The notes under the pieces: generated by a model
The model's database searches: none
Told to the model about the DNA's origin: nothing
What the model saw: only the letters and a program-made list of their open reading frames with translations
Origin: Ilex aquifolium
Lineage: Eukaryota; Streptophyta; Magnoliopsida; Aquifoliales; Aquifoliaceae
Length of the DNA stretch: 64,000 bases
Direction of reading: 5' to 3'
Assembly (NCBI GenBank): GCA_951799425.1
Contig: OX637401.1
Location: forward strand, 31,793,780 to 31,857,779
Translations under genes and position numbers: made by a program
Shown here: one piece after another, positions 61,482 to 64,000 of the stretch
Layout of the letters: each line of letters begins with the position of its first letter
How positions within the stretch are numbered: position 1 is the stretch's first letter

Positions 61482-61839
61482 GGTAAGTATGTATGCATAT
61501 ATAATTGTACTAAGTGAGATTTCGCAATTACATTGAAGTAAGAATGGTAACAGATCTGTGAACTAGTAATTGCCCCAAATGTCTCAATTATTTAACAGAA
61601 ACAATCCTAAGAAGATTGTACGCAGACGAATTGAGTTAGACGAAGACGAATCGAGTTAGACGCAGACGAAAACTGAATTACACAATCGCAAATCATACGA
61701 TACCTTAAAATTGGCCGGAGAGGAGAGGAGAGGAGAGCAGAGAGATGGAAGGACTCCACTCGGCTGTGTTTTGTTCTTTCTTCTTGTAAAACACTACCGA
61801 GTTCGTATACTGATTGGTCAAAGCTGATTAAAATAGATC

Positions 61840-61885
61840 GGTTTAAAACGGGTTCAAACCGGGCCTTCGATTTCGGCCCAAGTCT
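61840..61885 (-). promoter_or_regulatory. EMC6 upstream site II motifs
   Basis: GGGCCTT and CGGCCCAAG (TTGGGCC on the minus strand) lie about 650 bases upstream of the EMC6 start codon, with a GGAGA-rich tract (about 61716-61740) nearer the gene. This is consistent with a housekeeping promoter, and suggests the 5' UTR or an untranslated exon lies between. Confidence 0.4.
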
Positions 61886-62725
61886 TTAGGGGTCCAGTCC
61901 TGCAATACCAGAAACTAAGCCCATGGTGAGATGGTAGTTGAGACTCTTGGCATGATTAGCAATGTAATACCGTTTCCTTTTGACATTTTTTCTTCTTCAA
62001 CTTATGATTCTTGTAATGCCATTAAAATGGATAGGGCTGGGCGTGATTATGCAGACTTCATCAAAGGTTGTAGAGTGTTATTTATTTATTTTTAATTTGC
62101 TACGAATAACTATTTCATCACCGTAGCCTTTCAATAAATTAGGGACTGTACATACATAGTATCCGTGTACAGATAGGAAAAATAAAAAAAAAGAATAATA
62201 GGAAAGTGAGGAGATTAGAAATTTAGAATAAGTAGTCAAATGTAGCTACTTAAATGTGGTAGAAGAAAAATTACAGTTCGTTGAAAGAAATAAAAAAATG
62301 GTGCCTTAATAGTAAAATTGTAATTGATTATTAATAACTGTAAATAAAAAGAGAGCATACCAAATCCACTCTTTTTTTTAATAATAGTATAATTTTTTCC
62401 GAATAAAAAAAACAAGGAAAAAAGAAAAGAAAAGAGAAGAGAATAGAAGAGTCCATAAATAACTGGTGAGTACAAATATGATATGCCTTCCCTTTCTGTC
62501 GGAACCAAAATGAGATGAAGGTCCAAAAAGGCTGTATATACCCTATAGCATGCATGCTTAAGGGGGGTTTACTTTATGCATGCATACAATTAGCAGCTAG
62601 ACCTCTCACAGGGCAATCTTTCGTAAAAGCCCACAGACCTTCACCTAGGTTTATTTAGCCCTCTACATCAGACTAAAAAATGTTTACCCTACAGTCGTAC
62701 AGGGTGTGAGATACATTCCAAGTGC

Positions 62726-63963
62726 TCACCATGTCTTCTTTCCTTTTTTCTTTTTCTTGCTGCCACTAGTGCTACTACTGCCACCACCACTGCTCCCGCT
62801 TTTGGAGTTGTTTCCAGCTTGGGAAGATGGACTTTCTGAACTACTCCCAGCAAAATTGTCAAACACGCCAGCTTGCACAGCATTCTGTAACCACTCGAAA
62901 AATTCCTCCTCCGTCATGGTCTCTTCCATGTTAGATGGCGGCATCCCACCTCTTTGTCCAGAGCTCGTTCCCTTCCCATTGTTATGCTTTGAGGTTACAC
63001 TCGTGTTCACATGAAAGCTTGGCTTGTGTGTGTTCACTGGACATCTCATTCCCTGCAACAATATTCCAGTATAATGCACATCAAAGTTGGGCATTTGTGA
63101 TCTAGATCATTTAATTACAGCAAACTTAGATATATAGGTCACGACACCCAAAATTGAAACATTCTACTTATCAGATGTAGTCTTTTTTATGACTGAACAT
63201 GAGTTTAAAATAAGCGCTGCAGTCTCCTAACAAAACTCATTCAATATGTTTCTGAAACACGTCCCACACTTCAACTATTTTTCTAAACATGTGAAATATG
63301 ACACTAGAAATGGCCAGCACACCACAGGTTTTAATAATTAAATAGTGAGGCATTAGGATATACCACCGAGGTTGACTCAGCAAATTGAGTTTTACACACG
63401 AATAGAACACATAGCATAACATATAGCAAACATCACGGTGACGAAGTTGTGTCAATGCATCAGCATCACCAAAAGATACACTATAAATAAACACGTGAAA
63501 TAAAGAGACCAGCTTTAAAAATCCTAAGATGCACTTGAAGTGGCATCAACAAACAAAATGAAAAAATTTCAACACTCGCAAAATATATAGACCCATTAAA
63601 ACCTCATCAGACATCCAAGCACCTCAACAGAGAAACTCTTAATCCAAAATTCAGAATTCCTAAGTCCTCACTTCTAGTTGCTTAGTACATTGATTCAATT
63701 CAGCTGCAATGGTTTTTAGGCTGATATAAGCTCAGAGAATTTGTTCACGCACACGAAAATACAAAATAACTCCCTGATATTTAAACTATACAAGTGCACA
63801 CAGCCACCATAACAATCCTGATGACATGAATTCATGAGGAATGCTAGAACCCTGAGAGACATCAAATCAGTTAATAAGCTAAAACCTTTACCTGACAAGT
63901 ATACCATTCGGTTGCATTATATATCTTGCTATCTGCGCAAATATATGCAGAAGGAGCAGCTAC
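62726..63963 (-). CDS. J-domain (DnaJ-type) protein, C-terminal exons, 5' part outside the window
   Basis: Two exons read well: 63892-63963 and 62726-63052, joined in phase 0 through CAG|GTAAAG and a TTGCAG acceptor. They encode a Cys-containing module: I-C-A-D-S-K, then T-E-W-Y-T-C-Q-G-M-R-C, then N-T-H-K-P-S-F-H-V-N. This follows the J domain in a family of plant DNAJ proteins. Next come an acidic E-E-E-F-F-E-W-L-Q-N-A motif, a Ser/Gly-rich linker and a basic tail K-K-K-K-K-G-K-K. The J domain itself (H-P-D motif) is not in the window and should lie beyond 64,000. The family call rests on remembered similarity of this C-terminal module, so the exact member is unknown. The basic tail could direct it to the nucleus or to RNA, which is inference. 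Confidence 0.7.
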
Positions 63964-64000
63964 CTGCGCATGATTAGTACAAAAGTAGATTGTAGTTTAT

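Larger units (their letters stand above)
61206..62725. other. Spacer between EMC6 and the J-domain protein gene
   Basis: Apart from the EMC6 promoter motifs and the AC repeat, I see no gene here. It contains the 3' UTR of the downstream minus-strand gene. Confidence 0.45.

Noticed and set aside
1..64000. CRISPR arrays, operons, rRNA genes or phage-like gene clusters
   Set aside because: None is present; the repeats have transposon or microsatellite structure and the genes are intron-containing plant genes.

Overview
This is nuclear DNA of a flowering plant, most likely a woody eudicot. The evidence is intron-rich genes with GT-AG junctions, plant-only families (PME/PMEI, REDUCED WALL ACETYLATION), AT-rich spacers, site II (TGGGCC) and telo-box promoter motifs, and many small DNA transposons. 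There is no sign of an operon, phage, CRISPR array, rRNA or tRNA gene.

Layout. 0.5-4.6 kb: an intronless pectin methylesterase inhibitor gene (+) faces, tail to tail, a pectin methylesterase gene (-) that has an in-frame stop and a complete CACTA element in its only intron. 5.1-5.3 kb: a SINE-like retroposon with target-site duplication. 8.2-16.6 kb: a short-form nuclear poly(A) polymerase (-) in ten exons; its 4-kb last intron holds a complete Helitron and a hAT element. 17-24 kb: transposon-rich spacer with two more Helitrons, a fold-back element, a second hAT and a degenerate tandem repeat. 24.5-27.4 kb: a two-exon, very acidic, probably nuclear protein (+). 29.9-41.2 kb: a divergent importin alpha (-) with at least ten exons and several MITEs in its introns. 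42.9-49.2 kb: LINE remnant, intact solo LTR, a small palindrome and a long fold-back element. 49.96-57.3 kb: a 15-exon RWA/Cas1p-like cell-wall acetylation gene (+). 58.5-61.2 kb: EMC6 (-) with a 20-nt micro-exon. 62.7-64.0 kb: the 3' exons of a J-domain (DnaJ-type) protein (-), whose 5' part lies outside the window.

The genes do not form one pathway. PME, PMEI and RWA all act on cell-wall polysaccharide esterification (pectin demethylation, its inhibition, and wall acetylation), but they are about 50 kb apart and nothing shows co-regulation. The rest are mostly housekeeping functions: mRNA polyadenylation, nuclear import, ER membrane-protein insertion and chaperone work.

I found no new multi-gene system. 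The points most worth a second look are: the importin alpha, which has lost key residues of its major NLS-binding site and much of its IBB domain but keeps the minor site; the pectin methylesterase broken by one TGA at a conserved Trp; and the set of mobile elements whose ends and target-site duplications can be read directly. All exon limits come from reading splice motifs and protein-family alignment from memory; no search or transcript data were available.
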